Shown: piece after piece, positions 44,057 through 57,170 of the stretch | Layout of the letters: every line of letters starts with the position of its first letter | Position numbering within the stretch: the first letter of the stretch is position 1 | Source: Brienomyrus brachyistius | Taxonomy: Eukaryota > Chordata > Actinopteri > Osteoglossiformes > Mormyridae | DNA: 64,000 nt | Direction of reading: 5' to 3' | Assembly (NCBI RefSeq): GCF_023856365.1 | Contig: NC_064551.1 | Span: 17,312,849-17,376,848 of the forward strand | Made by a program: the position numbers and the translations under genes | Notes under the pieces: generated by a model | What the model saw: the letters and a program-made list of their open reading frames with translations, nothing else | What the model was told of the DNA's origin: nothing | Database searches by the model: none

Positions 44057-47015
44057 GTTTCCAGTTGAACCCTAAGGAGTAGGTTAAGTCCATCCTTGGC
44101 TTCCAAGCTGACGTTTTTCTACATATGTGCTTGTGTATCATGGACAGTAAGAGGGGGCAGGCAAGGAGAGAATTTCTCTCTTTGGGGATCAATAGAGTGT
44201 TGTTATTATAACGTCTAAAACGTATGATGGTCTGTCGATAAATCAATAACAATATCAATGAAGTCAATGTTTAAAGAAATCAGAATTCAGGAAAAGCCAG
44301 GGGCCGGACCGAGTGTAGGGGGCGTGGCCAGAGACAGCCTGCTGACTGTTCCAAATCATGGGTGCATGTTACAAGTCCGGAACATATTTTAACTTAGTAC
44401 TAACTTAGCATCATATTTGATCTGATTCGACTGAATATCCCAGGTTTCCATCTCTCATGCATCTGGTGTGACGTGTTTGTCAGACTCTCAGGCTGGCGCA
44501 AAGAAATCTTACGGGAATTGAACGTCTCACTCCGGTCAGCTGAGCAAAGTTGGTAACCTTGGTATTGTGTGTAGGAGATTCGGTATAACTATAATTTCGT
44601 TCTCCATTTACATGCCGGAAGTGTCTTTAAGTGTTATGTAGTTTTGCCTGAAACGCAAAAATAAAACAAAGCAATTAAAGCCGATCAGTGGCTCAAATTC
44701 TGCCGTAGCGATTGAAGAACTTTTGTCGGAAGTTGGATTCGAACCCACGCCTTACTTGGGAGAACAGAATACCCCTTACTTCGAAAGGCCATTTTCGCTG
44801 CGCAGGAGGGTTGAGACCGCTCGGCCATGGGGCAGTTTCCAGTTGAACCCTAAGGAGTAGGTTAAGTCCATCCTTGGCTTCCAAGCTGACGTTTTTCTAC
44901 ATATGTGCTTGTGTATCATGGACAGTAAGAGGGGGCAGGCAAGGAGAGAATTTCTCTCTTTGGGGATCAATAGAGTGTTGTTATTATAACGTCTAAAACG
45001 TATGATGGTCTGTCGATAAATCAATAACAATATCAATGAAGTCAATGTTTATCTAAAGAAATCAGAATTCAGGAAAAGCCAGGGGCCGGACCGAGTGTAG
45101 GGGGCGTGGCCAGAGACAGCCTGCCGACTGTTCCAAATCATGGGTGCATGTTACAAGTCCGGAACATATTTTAACTTAGTACTAACTTAGCATCATATTT
45201 GATCTGATTCGACTGAATATCCCAGGTTTCCATCTCTCATGCATCTGGTGTGACGTGTTTGTCAGACTCTCAGGCTGGCGCAAAGAAATCTTACGGGAAT
45301 TGAACGTCTCACTCCGGTCAGCTGAGCAAAGTTGGTAACATTGGTATTGTGTGTAGGAGATTCGGTATAACTATAATTTCGTTCTCCATTTACATGCCGG
45401 AAGTGTCTTTAAGTGTTATGTAGTTTTGCCTGAAACGCAAAAATAAAACAAAGCAATTGAAGCCAAGCAGTTGCTCAAATTCTGCCGTAGCGATTGAAGA
45501 ACTTTTGTCGGAAGTTGGATTCGAACCCACGCCTTACTTGGGAGAACAGAATACCCCTTACTTCGAAAGGCCATTTTCGCTGGGCAGGAGGGTTGAGACC
45601 GCTCGGCCATGGGGCAGTTTCCAGTTGAACCCTAAGGAGTAGGTTAAGTCCAGCCTTGGCTTCCAAGCTGACGTTTTTCTACATATGTGCTTGTGTATCA
45701 TGGACAGTAAGAGGGGGCAGGCAAGGAGAGAATTTCTCTCTTTGGGGATCAATAGAGTGTTGTTATTATAACGTCTAAAACGTATGATGGTCTGTCGATA
45801 AATCAATAACAATATCAATGAAGTCAATGTTTATCTAAAGAAATCAGAATTCAGGAAAAGCCAGGGGCCGGACCGAGTGTAGGGGGCGTGGCCAGAGACA
45901 GCCTGCCGACTGTTCCAAATCATGGGTGCATGTTACAAGTCCGGAACATATTTTAACTTAGTACTAACTTAGCATCATATTTGATCTGATTCGACTGAAT
46001 ATCCCAGGTTTCCATCTCTCATGCATCTGGTGTGACGTGTTTGTCAGACTCTCAGGCTGGCGCAAAGAAATCTTACGGGAATTGAACGTCTCACTCCGGT
46101 CAGCTGAGCAAAGTTGGTAACCTTGGTATTGTGTGTAGGAGATTCGGTATAACTATAATTTCGTTCTCCATTTACATGCCGGAAGTGTCTTTAAGTGTTA
46201 TGTAGTTTTGCCTGAAACGCAAAAATAAAACAAAGCAATTAAAGCCAAGCAGTTGCTCAAATTCTGCCGTAGCGATTGAAGAACTTTTGTCGGAAGTTGG
46301 ATTCGAACCCACGCCTTACTTGGGAGAACAGAATACCCCTTACTTCGAAAGGCCATTTTCGCTGCGCAGGAGGGTTGAGACCGCTCGGCCATGGGGCAGT
46401 TTCCAGTTGAACCCTAAGGAGTAGGTTAAGTCCATCCTTGGCTTCCAAGCTGACGGTTTTCTACATATGTGCTTGTGTATCATGGACAGTAAGAGGGGGC
46501 AGGCAAGGAGAGAATTTCTCTCTTTGGGGATCAATAGAGTGTTGTTATTATAACGTCTAAAACGTATGATGGTCTGTCGATAAATCAATAACAATATCAA
46601 TGAAGTCAATGTTTAAAGAAATCAGAATTCAGGAAAAGCCAGGGGCCGGACCGAGTGTAGGGGGCGTGGCCAGAGACAGCCTGCTGACTGTTCCAAATCA
46701 TGGGTGCATGTTACAAGTCCGGAACATATTTTAACTTAGTACTAACTTAGCATCATATTTGATCTGATTCGACTGAATATCCCAGGTTTCCATCTCTCAT
46801 GCATCTGGTGTGACGTGTTTTCAGACTCTCAGGCTGGCGCAAAGAAATCTTACGGGAATTGAACGTCTCACTCCGGTCAGCTGAGCAAAGTTGGTAACCT
46901 TGGTATTGTGTGTAGGAGATTCGGTATAACTATAATTTCGTTCTCCATTTACATGCCCGTAGTGTCTTTAAGTGTTATGTAGTTTTGCCTGAAACGCAAA
47001 AATAAAACAAAGCAA

Positions 47016-50000
47016 TTAAAGCCGATCAGTGGCTGAAATTCTGCTGTAGCGATTGAAGAACTTTTGTCGGAAGTTGGATTCGAACCCACGCCTTACTTGG
47101 GAGAACAGAATACCCCTTACTTCGAAAGGCCATTTTCGCTGCGCAGGAGGGTTGAGACCGCTCGGCCATGGGGCAGTTTCCAGTTGAACCCTAAGGAGTA
47201 GGTTAAGTCCATCCTTGGCTTCCAAGCTGACGTTTTTCTACATATGTGCTTGTGTATCATGGACAGTAAGAGGGGGCAGGCAAGGAGAGAATTTCTCTCT
47301 TTGGGGATCAATAGAGTGTTGTTATTATAACGTCTAAAACGTATGATGGTCTGTCGATAAATCAATAACAATATCAATGAAGTCAATGTTTAAAGAAATC
47401 AGAATTCAGGAAAAGCCAGGGGCCGGACCGAGTGTAGGGGGCGTGGCCAGAGACAGCCTGCTGACTGTTCCAAATCATGGGTGCATGTTACAAGTCCGGA
47501 ACATATTTTAACTTAGTACTAACTTAGCATCATATTTGATCTGATTCGACTGAATATCCCAGGTTTCCATCTCTCATGCATCTGGTGTGACGTGTTTGTC
47601 AGACTCTCAGGCTGGCGCAAAGAAATCTTACCGGAATTGAACGTCTCACTCCGGTCAGCTGAGCAAAGTTGGTAACCTTGGTATTGTGTGTAGGAGATTC
47701 GGTATAACTATAATTTCGTTCTCCATTTACATGCCGGAAGTGTCTTTAAGTGTTATGTAGTTTTGCCTGAAACGCAAAAATAAAACAAAGCAATTAAAGC
47801 CAAGCAGTTGCTCAAATTCTGCCGTAGCGATTGAAGAACTTTTGTCGGAAGTTGGATTCGAACCCACGCCTTACTTGGGAGAACAGAATACCCCTTACTT
47901 CGAAAGGCCATTTTCGCTGCGCAGGAGGGTTGAGACCGCTCGGCCATGGGGCAGTTTCCAGTTGAACCTTAAGGAGTAGGTTAAGTCCATCCTTGGCTTC
48001 CAAGCTGACGGTTTTCTACATATGTGCTTGTGTATCATGGACAGTAAGAGGGGGCAGGCAAGGAGAGAATTTCTCTCTTTGGGGATCAATAGAGTGTTGT
48101 TATTATAACGTCTAAAACGTATGATGGTCTGTCGATAAATCAATAACAATATCAATGAAGTCAATGTTTAAAGAAATCAGAATTCAGGAAAAGCCAGGGG
48201 CCGGACCGAGTGTAGGGGGCGTGGCCAGAGACAGCCTGCTGACTGTTCCAAATCATGGATGCATGTTACAAGTCCGGAACATATTTTAACTTAGTACTAA
48301 CTTAGCATCATATTTGATCTGATTCGACTGAATATCCCAGGTTTCCATCTCTCATGCATCTGGTGTGACGTGTTTGTCAGACTCTCAGGCTGGCGCAAAG
48401 AAATCTTACGGGAATTGAACGTCTCACTCCGGTCAGCTGAGCAAAGTTGGTAACCTTGGTATTGTGTGTAGGAGATTCGGTATAACTATAATTTCGTTCT
48501 CCATTTACATGCCCGTAGTGTCTTTAAGTGTTATGTACTTTTGCCTGAAACGCAAAAATAAAACAAAGCAATTAAAGCCGATCAGTGGCTCAAATTCTGC
48601 CGTAGCGATTGAAGAACTTTTGTCGGAAGCTGGATTCGAACCCACGCCTTACTTGGGAGAACAGAATACCCCTTACTTCGAAAGGCCATTTTCGCTGCGC
48701 AGGAGGGTTGAGACCGCTCGGCCATGGGGCAGTTTCCAGTTGAACCCTAAGGAGTAGGTTAAGTCCATCCTTGGCTTCCAAGCTGACGTTTTTCTACATA
48801 TGTGCTTGTGTATCATGGACAGTAAGAGGGGGCAGGCAAGGAGAGAATTTCTCTCTTTGGGGATCAATAGAGTGTTGTTATTATAACGTCTAAAACGTAT
48901 GATGGTCTGTCGATAAATCAATAACAATATCAATGAAGTCAATGTTTAAAGAAATCAGAATTCAGGAAAAGCCAGGGGCCGGACCGAGTGTAGGGGGCGT
49001 GGCCAGAGACAGCCTGCTGACTGTTCCAAATCATGGGTGCATGTTACAAGTCCGGAACATATTTTAACTTAGTACTAACTTAGCATCATATTTGATCTGA
49101 TTCGACTGAATATCCCAGGTTTCCATCTCTCATGCATCTGGTGTGACGTGTTTGTCAGACTCTCAGGCTGGCGCAAAGAAATCTTACGGGAATTGAACGT
49201 CTCACTCCGGTCAGCTGAGCAAAGTTGGTAACCTTGGTATTGTGTGTAGGAGATTCGGTATAACTATAATTTCGTTCTCCATTTACATGCCGGAAGTGTC
49301 TTTAAGTGTTATGTAGTTTTGCCTGAAACGCAAAAATAAAACAAAGCAATTAAAGCCAAGCAGTTGCTCAAATTCTGCCGTTGCGATTGAAGAATTTTTG
49401 TCGGAAGTTGGATTCGAACCCACGCCTTACTTGGAAGAACAGAATACCCCTTACTTCGAAAGGCCATTTTCGCTGCGCAGGAGGGTTAAGACCGCTCGGC
49501 CATGGGGCAGTTTCCAGTTGAACCCTAAGGAGTAGGTTAAGTCCAGCCTTGGCTTCCAAGCTGACGTTTTTCTACATATGTGCTTGTGTATCATGGACAG
49601 TAAGAGGGGGCAGGCAAGGAGAGAATTTCTCTCTTTGGGGATCAATAGAGTGTTGTTATTATAACGTCTAAAACGTATGATGGTCTGTCGATAAATCAAT
49701 AACAATATCAATGAAGTCAATGTTTATCTAAAGAAATCAGAATTCAGGAAAAGCCAGGGGCCGGACCGAGTGTAGGGGGCGTGGCCAGAGACAGCCTGCC
49801 GACTGTTCCAAATCATGGGTGCATGTTACAAGTCCGGAACATATTTTAACTTAGTACTAACTTAGCATCATATTTGATCTGATTCGACTGAATATCCCAG
49901 GTTTCCATCTCTCATGCATCTGGTGTGACGTGTTTGTCAGACTCTCAGGCTGGCGCAAAGAAATCTTACGGGAATTGAACTTCTCACTCCGGTCAGCTGA

Positions 50001-50850
50001 GCAAAGTTGGTAACCTTGGTATTGTGTGTAGGAGATTCGGTATAACTATAATTTCGTTCTCCATTTACATGCCCGTAGTGTCTTTAAGTGTTATGTAGTT
50101 TTGCCTGAAACGCAAAAATAAAACAAAGCAATTAAAGCCGATCAGTGGCTCAAATTCTGCCGTAGCGATTGAAGAACTTTTGTCGGAAGCTGGATTCGAA
50201 CCCACGCCTTACTTGGGAGAACAGAATACCCCTTACTTCGAAAGGCCATTTTCGCTGCGCAGGAGGGTTGAGACCGCTCGGCCATGGGGCAGTTTCCAGT
50301 TGAACCCTAAGGAGTAGGTTAAGTCCAGCCTTGGCTTCCAAGCTGACGTTTTTCTACATATGTGCTTGTGTATCATGGACAGTAAGAGGGGGCAGGCAAG
50401 GAGAGAATTTCTCTCTTTGGGGATCAATAGAGTGTTGTTATTATAACGTCTAAAACGTATGATGGTCTGTCGATAAATCAATAACAATATCAATGAAGTC
50501 AATGTTTATCTAAAGAAATCAGAATTCAGGAAAAGCCAGGGGCCGGACCGAGTGTAGGGGGCGTGGCCAGAGACAGCCTGCCGACTGTTCCAAATCATGG
50601 GTGCATGTTACAAGTCCGGAACATATTTTAACTTAGTACTAACTTAGCATCATATTTGATCTGATTCGACTGAATATCCCAGGTTTCCATCTCTCATGCA
50701 TCTGGTGTGACGTGTTTGTCAGACTCTCAGGCTGGCGCAAAGAAATCTTACGGGAATTGAACGTCTCACTCCGGTCAGCTGAGCAAAGTTGGTAACCTTG
50801 GTATTGTGTGTAGGAGATTCGGTATAACTATAATTTCGTTCTCCATTTAC
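47016..50850 (-). repeat. higher-order block, instance 3 (copies 28-32)
   Basis: The marker series of instance 2 reappears at an exact offset of 8,581 bp (eleven monomers), including tgtacttttgcc near 48,535 and gaacttctcac near 49,978. Confidence 0.85.
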
Positions 50851-53214
50851 ATGCCCGTAGTGTCTTTAAGTGTTATGTAGTTTTGCCTGAAACGCAAAAA
50901 TAAAACAAAGCAATTAAAGCCGATCAGTGGCTCAAATTCTGCCGTAGCGATTGAAGAACTTTTGTCGGAAGCTGGATTCGAACCCACGCCTTACTTGGAA
51001 GAACAGAATACCCCTTACTTCGAAAGGCCATTTTCGCTGCGCAGGAGGGTTAAGACCGCTCGGCCATGGGGCAGTTTCCAGTTGAACCCTAAGGAGTAGG
51101 TTAAGTCCAGCCTTGGCTTCCAAGCTGACGTTTTTCTACATATGTGCTTGTGTATCATGGACAGTAAGAGGGGGCAGGCAAGGAGAGAATTTCTCTCTTT
51201 GGGGATCAATAGAGTGTTGTTATTATAACGTCTAAAACGTATGATGGTCTGTCGATAAATCAATAACAATGTCAATGAAGTCAATGTTTATCTAAAGAAA
51301 TCAGAATTCAGGAAAAGCCAGGGGCCGGACCGAGTGTAGGGGGCGTGGCCAGAGACAGCCTGCCGACTGTTCCAAATCATGGGTGCATGTTACAAGTCCG
51401 GAACATATTTTAACTTAGTACTAACTTAGCATCATATTTGATCTGATTCGACTGAATATCCCAGGTTTCCATCTCTCATGCATCTGGTGTGACGTGTTTG
51501 TCAGACTCTCAGGCTGGCGCAAAGAAATCTTACGGGAATTGAACGTCTCACTCCGGTCAGCTGAGCAAAGTTGGTAACCTTGGTATTGTGTGTAGGAGAT
51601 TCGGTATAACTATAATTTCGTTCTCCATTTACATGCCCGTAGTGTCTTTAAGTGTTATGTAGTTTTGCCTGAAACGCAAAAATAAAACAAAGCAATTAAA
51701 GCCGATCAGTGGCTCAAATTCTGCCGTAGCGATTGAAGAACTTTTGTCGGAAGCTGGATTCGAACCCACGCCTTACTTGGAAGAACAGAATACCCCTTAC
51801 TTCGAAAGGCCATTTTCGCTGCGCAGGAGGGTTAAGACCGCTCGGCCATGGGGCAGTTTCCAGTTGAACCCTAAGGAGTAGGTTAAGTCCATCCTTGGCT
51901 TCCAAGCTGACGTTTTTCTACATATGTGCTTGTGTATCATGGACAGTAAGAGGGGGCAGGCAAGGAGAGAATTTCTCTCTTTGGGGATCAATAGAGTGTT
52001 GTTATTATAACGTCTAAAACGTATGATGGTCTGTCGATAAATCAATAACAATATCAATGAAGTCAATGTTTAAAGAAATCAGAATTCAGGAAAAGCCAGG
52101 GGCCGGACCGAGTGTAGGGGGCGTGGCCAGAGACAGCCTGCTGACTGTTCCAAATCATGGATGCATGTTACAAGTCCGGAACATATTTTAACTTAGTACT
52201 AACTTAGCATCATATTTGATCTGATTCGACTGAATATCCCAGGTTTCCATCTCTCATGCATCTGGTGTGACGTGTTTGTCAGACTCTCAGGCTGGCGCAA
52301 AGAAATCTTACGGGAATTGAACGTCTCACTCCGGTCAGCTGAGCAAAGTTGGTAACCTTGGTATTGTGTGTAGGAGATTCGGTATAACTATAATTTCGTT
52401 CTCCATTTACATGCCGGAAGTGTCTTTAAGTGTTATGTAGTTTTGCCTGAAACGCAAAAATAAAACAAAGCAATTAAAGCCGATCAGTGGCTCAAATTCT
52501 GCCGTAGCGATTGAAGAACTTTTGTCGGAAGTTGGATTCGAACCCACGCCTTACTTGGGAGAACAGAATACCCCTTACTTCGAAAGGCCATTTTCGCTGC
52601 GCAGGAGGGTTGAGACCGCTCGGCCATGGGGCAGTTTCCAGTTGAACCCTAAGGAGTAGGTTAAGTCCATCCTTGGCTTCCAAGCTGACGTTTTTCTACA
52701 TATGTGCTTGTGTATCATGGACAGTAAGAGGGGGCAGGCAAGGAGAGAATTTCTCTCTTTGGGGATCAATAGAGTGTTGTTATTATAACGTCTAAAACGT
52801 ATGATGGTCTGTCGATAAATCAATAACAATATCAATGAAGTCAATGTTTATCTAAAGAAATCAGAATTCAGGAAAAGCCAGGGGCCGGACCGAGTGTAGG
52901 GGGCGTGGCCAGAGACAGCCTGCCGACTGTTCCAAATCATGGGTGCATGTTACAAGTCCGGAACATATTTTAACTTAGTACTAACTTAGCATCATATTTG
53001 ATCTGATTCGACTGAATATCCCAGGTTTCCATCTCTCATGCATCTGGTGTGACGTGTTTGTCAGACTCTCAGGCTGGCGCAAAGAAATCTTACGGGAATT
53101 GAACGTCTCACTCCGGTCAGCTGAGCAAAGTTGGTAACATTGGTATTGTGTGTAGGAGATTCGGTATAACTATAATTTCGTTCTCCATTTACATGCCGGA
53201 AGTGTCTTTAAGTG

Positions 53215-56200
53215 TTATGTAGTTTTGCCTGAAACGCAAAAATAAAACAAAGCAATTGAAGCCAAGCAGTTGCTCAAATTCTGCCGTAGCGATTGAAGAA
53301 CTTTTGTCGGAAGTTGGATTCGAACCCACGCCTTACTTGGGAGAACAGAATACCCCTTACTTCGAAAGGCCATTTTCGCTGGGCAGGAGGGTTGAGACCG
53401 CTCGGCCATGGGGCAGTTTCCAGTTGAACCCTAAGGAGTAGGTTAAGTCCAGCCTTGGCTTCCAAGCTGACGTTTTTCTACATATGTGCTTGTGTATCAT
53501 GGACAGTAAGAGGGGGCAGGCAAGGAGAGAATTTCTCTCTTTGGGGATCAATAGAGTGTTGTTATTATAACGTCTAAAACGTATGATGGTCTGTCGATAA
53601 ATCAATAACAATATCAATGAAGTCAATGTTTATCTAAAGAAATCAGAATTCAGGAAAAGCCAGGGGCCGGACCGAGTGTAGGGGGCGTGGCCAGAGACAG
53701 CCTGCCGACTGTTCCAAATCATGGGTGCATGTTACAAGTCCGGAACATATTTTAACTTAGTACTAACTTAGCATCATATTTGATCTGATTCGACTGAATA
53801 TCCCAGGTTTCCATCTCTCATGCATCTGGTGTGACGTGTTTGTCAGACTCTCAGGCTGGCGCAAAGAAATCTTACGGGAATTGAACGTCTCACTCCGGTC
53901 AGCTGAGCAAAGTTGGTAACCTTGGTATTGTGTGTAGGAGATTCGGTATAACTATAATTTCGTTCTCCATTTACATGCCCGTAGTGTCTTTAAGTGTTAT
54001 GTAGTTTTGCCTGAAACGCAAAAATAAAACAAAGCAATTAAAGCCGATCAGTGGCTCAAATTCTGCCGTAGCGATTGAAGAACTTTTGTCGGAAGCTGGA
54101 TTCGAACCCACGCCTTACTTGGGAGAACAGAATACCCCTTACTTCGAAAGGCCATTTTCGCTGCGCAGGAGGGTTGAGACCGCTCGGCCATGGGGCAGTT
54201 TCCAGTTGAACCCTAAGGAGTAGGTTAAGTCCATCCTTGGCTTCCAAGCTGACGTTTTTCTACATATGTGCTTGTGTATCATGGACAGTAAGAGGGGGCA
54301 GGCAAGGAGAGAATTTCTCTCTTTGGGGATCAATAGAGTGTTGTTATTATAACGTCTAAAACGTATGATGGTCTGTCGATAAATCAATAACAATATCAAT
54401 GAAGTCAATGTTTAAAGAAATCAGAATTCAGGAAAAGCCAGGGGCCGGACCGAGTGTAGGGGGCGTGGCCAGAGACAGCCTGCCGACTGTTCCAAATCAT
54501 GGGTGCATGTTACAAGTCCGGAACATATTTTAACTTAGTACTAACTTAGCATCATATTTGATCTGATTCGACTGAATATCCCAGGTTTCCATCTCTCATG
54601 CATCTGGTGTGACGTGTTTTCAGACTCTCAGGCTGGCGCAAAGAAATCTTACGGGAATTGAACGTCTCACTCCGGTCAGCTGACCAAAGTTGGTAACCTT
54701 GGTATTGTGTGTAGGAGATTCGGTATAACTATAATTTCGTTCTCCATTTACATGCCCGTAGTGTCTTTAAGTGTTATGTAGTTTTGCCTGAAACGCAAAA
54801 ATAAAACAAAGCAATTAAAGCCGATCAGTGGCTGAAATTCTGCCGTAGCGATTGAAGAACTTTTGTCGGAAGTTGGATTCGAACCCACGCCTTACTTGGG
54901 AGAACAGAATACCCCTTACTTCGAAAGGCCATTTTCGCTGCGCAGGAGGGTTGAGACCGCTCGGCCATGGGGCAGTTTCCAGTTGAACCCTAAGGAGTAG
55001 GTTAAGTCCATCCTTGGCTTCCAAGCTGACGTTTTTCTACATATGTGCTTGTGTATCATGGACAGTAAGAGGGGGCAGGCAAGGAGAGAATTTCTCTCTT
55101 TGGGGATCAATAGAGTGTTGTTATTATAACGTCTAAAACGTATGATGGTCTGTCGATAAATCAATAACAATATCAATGAAGTCAATGTTTAAAGAAATCA
55201 GAATTCAGGAAAAGCCAGGGGCCGGACCGAGTGTAGGGGGCGTGGCCAGAGACAGCCTGCCGACTGTTCCAAATCATGGGTGCATGTTACAAGTCCGGAA
55301 CATATTTTAACTTAGTACTAACTTAGCATCATATTTGATCTGATTCGACTGAATATCCCAGGTTTCCATCTCTCATGCATCTGGTGTGACGTGTTTGTCA
55401 GACTCTCAGGCTGGCGCAAAGAAATCTTACGGGAATTGAACGTCTCACTCCGGTCAGCTGAGCAAAGTTGGTAACCTTGGTATTGTGTGTAGGAGATTCG
55501 GTATAACTATAATTTCGTTCTCCATTTACATGCCCGTAGTGTCTTTAAGTGTTATGTAGTTTTGCCTGAAACGCAAAAATAAAACAAAGCAATTAAAGCC
55601 GATCAGTGGCTCAAATTCTGCCGTAGCGATTGAAGAACTTTTGTCGGAAGCTGGATTCGAACCCACGCCTTACTTGGAAGAACAGAATACCCCTTACTTC
55701 GAAAGGCCATTTTCGCTGCGCAGGAGGGTTAAGACCGCTCGGCCATGGGGCAGTTTCCAGTTGAACCCTAAGGAGTAGGTTAAGTCCATCCTTGGCTTCC
55801 AAGCTGACGTTTTTCTACATATGTGCTTGTGTATCATGGACAGTAAGAGGGGGCAGGCAAGGAGAGAATTTCTCTCTTTGGGGATCAATAGAGTGTTGTT
55901 ATTATAACGTCTAAAACGTATGATGGTCTGTCGATAAATCAATAACAATATCAATGAAGTCAATGTTTAAAGAAATCAGAATTCAGGAAAAGCCAGGGGC
56001 CGGACCGAGTGTAGGGGGCGTGGCCAGAGACAGCCTGCTGACTGTTCCAAATCATGGATGCATGTTACAAGTCCGGAACATATTTTAACTTAGTACTAAC
56101 TTAGCATCATATTTGATCTGATTCGACTGAATATCCCAGGTTTCCATCTCTCATGCATCTGGTGTGACGTGTTTGTCAGACTCTCAGGCTGGCGCAAAGA

Positions 56201-57170
56201 AATCTTACGGGAATTGAACGTCTCACTCCGGTCAGCTGAGCAAAGTTGGTAACCTTGGTATTGTGTGTAGGAGATTCGGTATAACTATAATTTCGTTCTC
56301 CATTTACATGCCCGTAGTGTCTTTAAGTGTTATGTACTTTTGCCTGAAACGCAAAAATAAAACAAAGCAATTAAAGCCGATCAGTGGCTCAAATTCTGCC
56401 GTAGCGATTGAAGAACTTTTGTCGGAAGCTGGATTCGAACCCACGCCTTACTTGGGAGAACAGAATACCCCTTACTTCGAAAGGCCATTTTCGCTGCGCA
56501 GGAGGGTTGAGACCGCTCGGCCATGGGGCAGTTTCCAGTTGAACCCTAAGGAGTAGGTTAAGTCCATCCTTGGCTTCCAAGCTGACGTTTTTCTACATAT
56601 GTGCTTGTGTATCATGGACAGTAAGAGGGGGCAGGCAAGGAGAGAATTTCTCTCTTTGGGGATCAATAGAGTGTTGTTATTATAACGTCTAAAACGTATG
56701 ATGGTCTGTCGATAAATCAATAACAATATCAATGAAGTCAATGTTTAAAGAAATCAGAATTCAGGAAAAGCCAGGGGCCGGACCGAGTGTAGGGGGCGTG
56801 GCCAGAGACAGCCTGCTGACTGTTCCAAATCATGGGTGCATGTTACAAGTCCGGAACATATTTTAACTTAGTACTAACTTAGCATCATATTTGATCTGAT
56901 TCGACTGAATATCCCAGGTTTCCATCTCTCATGCATCTGGTGTGACGTGTTTGTCAGACTCTCAGGCTGGCGCAAAGAAATCTTACCGGAATTGAACGTC
57001 TCACTCCGGTCAGCTGAGCAAAGTTGGTAACCTTGGTATTGTGTGTAGGAGATTCGGTATAACTATAATTTCGTTCTCCATTTACATGCCGGAAGTGTCT
57101 TTAAGTGTTATGTAGTTTTGCCTGAAACGCAAAAATAAAACAAAGCAATTAAAGCCAAGCAGTTGCTCAA
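53215..57170 (-). repeat. higher-order block, partial instance 4 (copies 36-40)
   Basis: Markers from 45,416 onward recur here at an offset of 7,799 bp (ten monomers): gttggtaacattgg, gcaattgaagccaag, cgctgggcagg, gtggctgaaattctg and tgtacttttgcc. Some monomers within the block (for example that near 55,611) belong to a different subtype, so the copy is mosaic. Confidence 0.75.
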
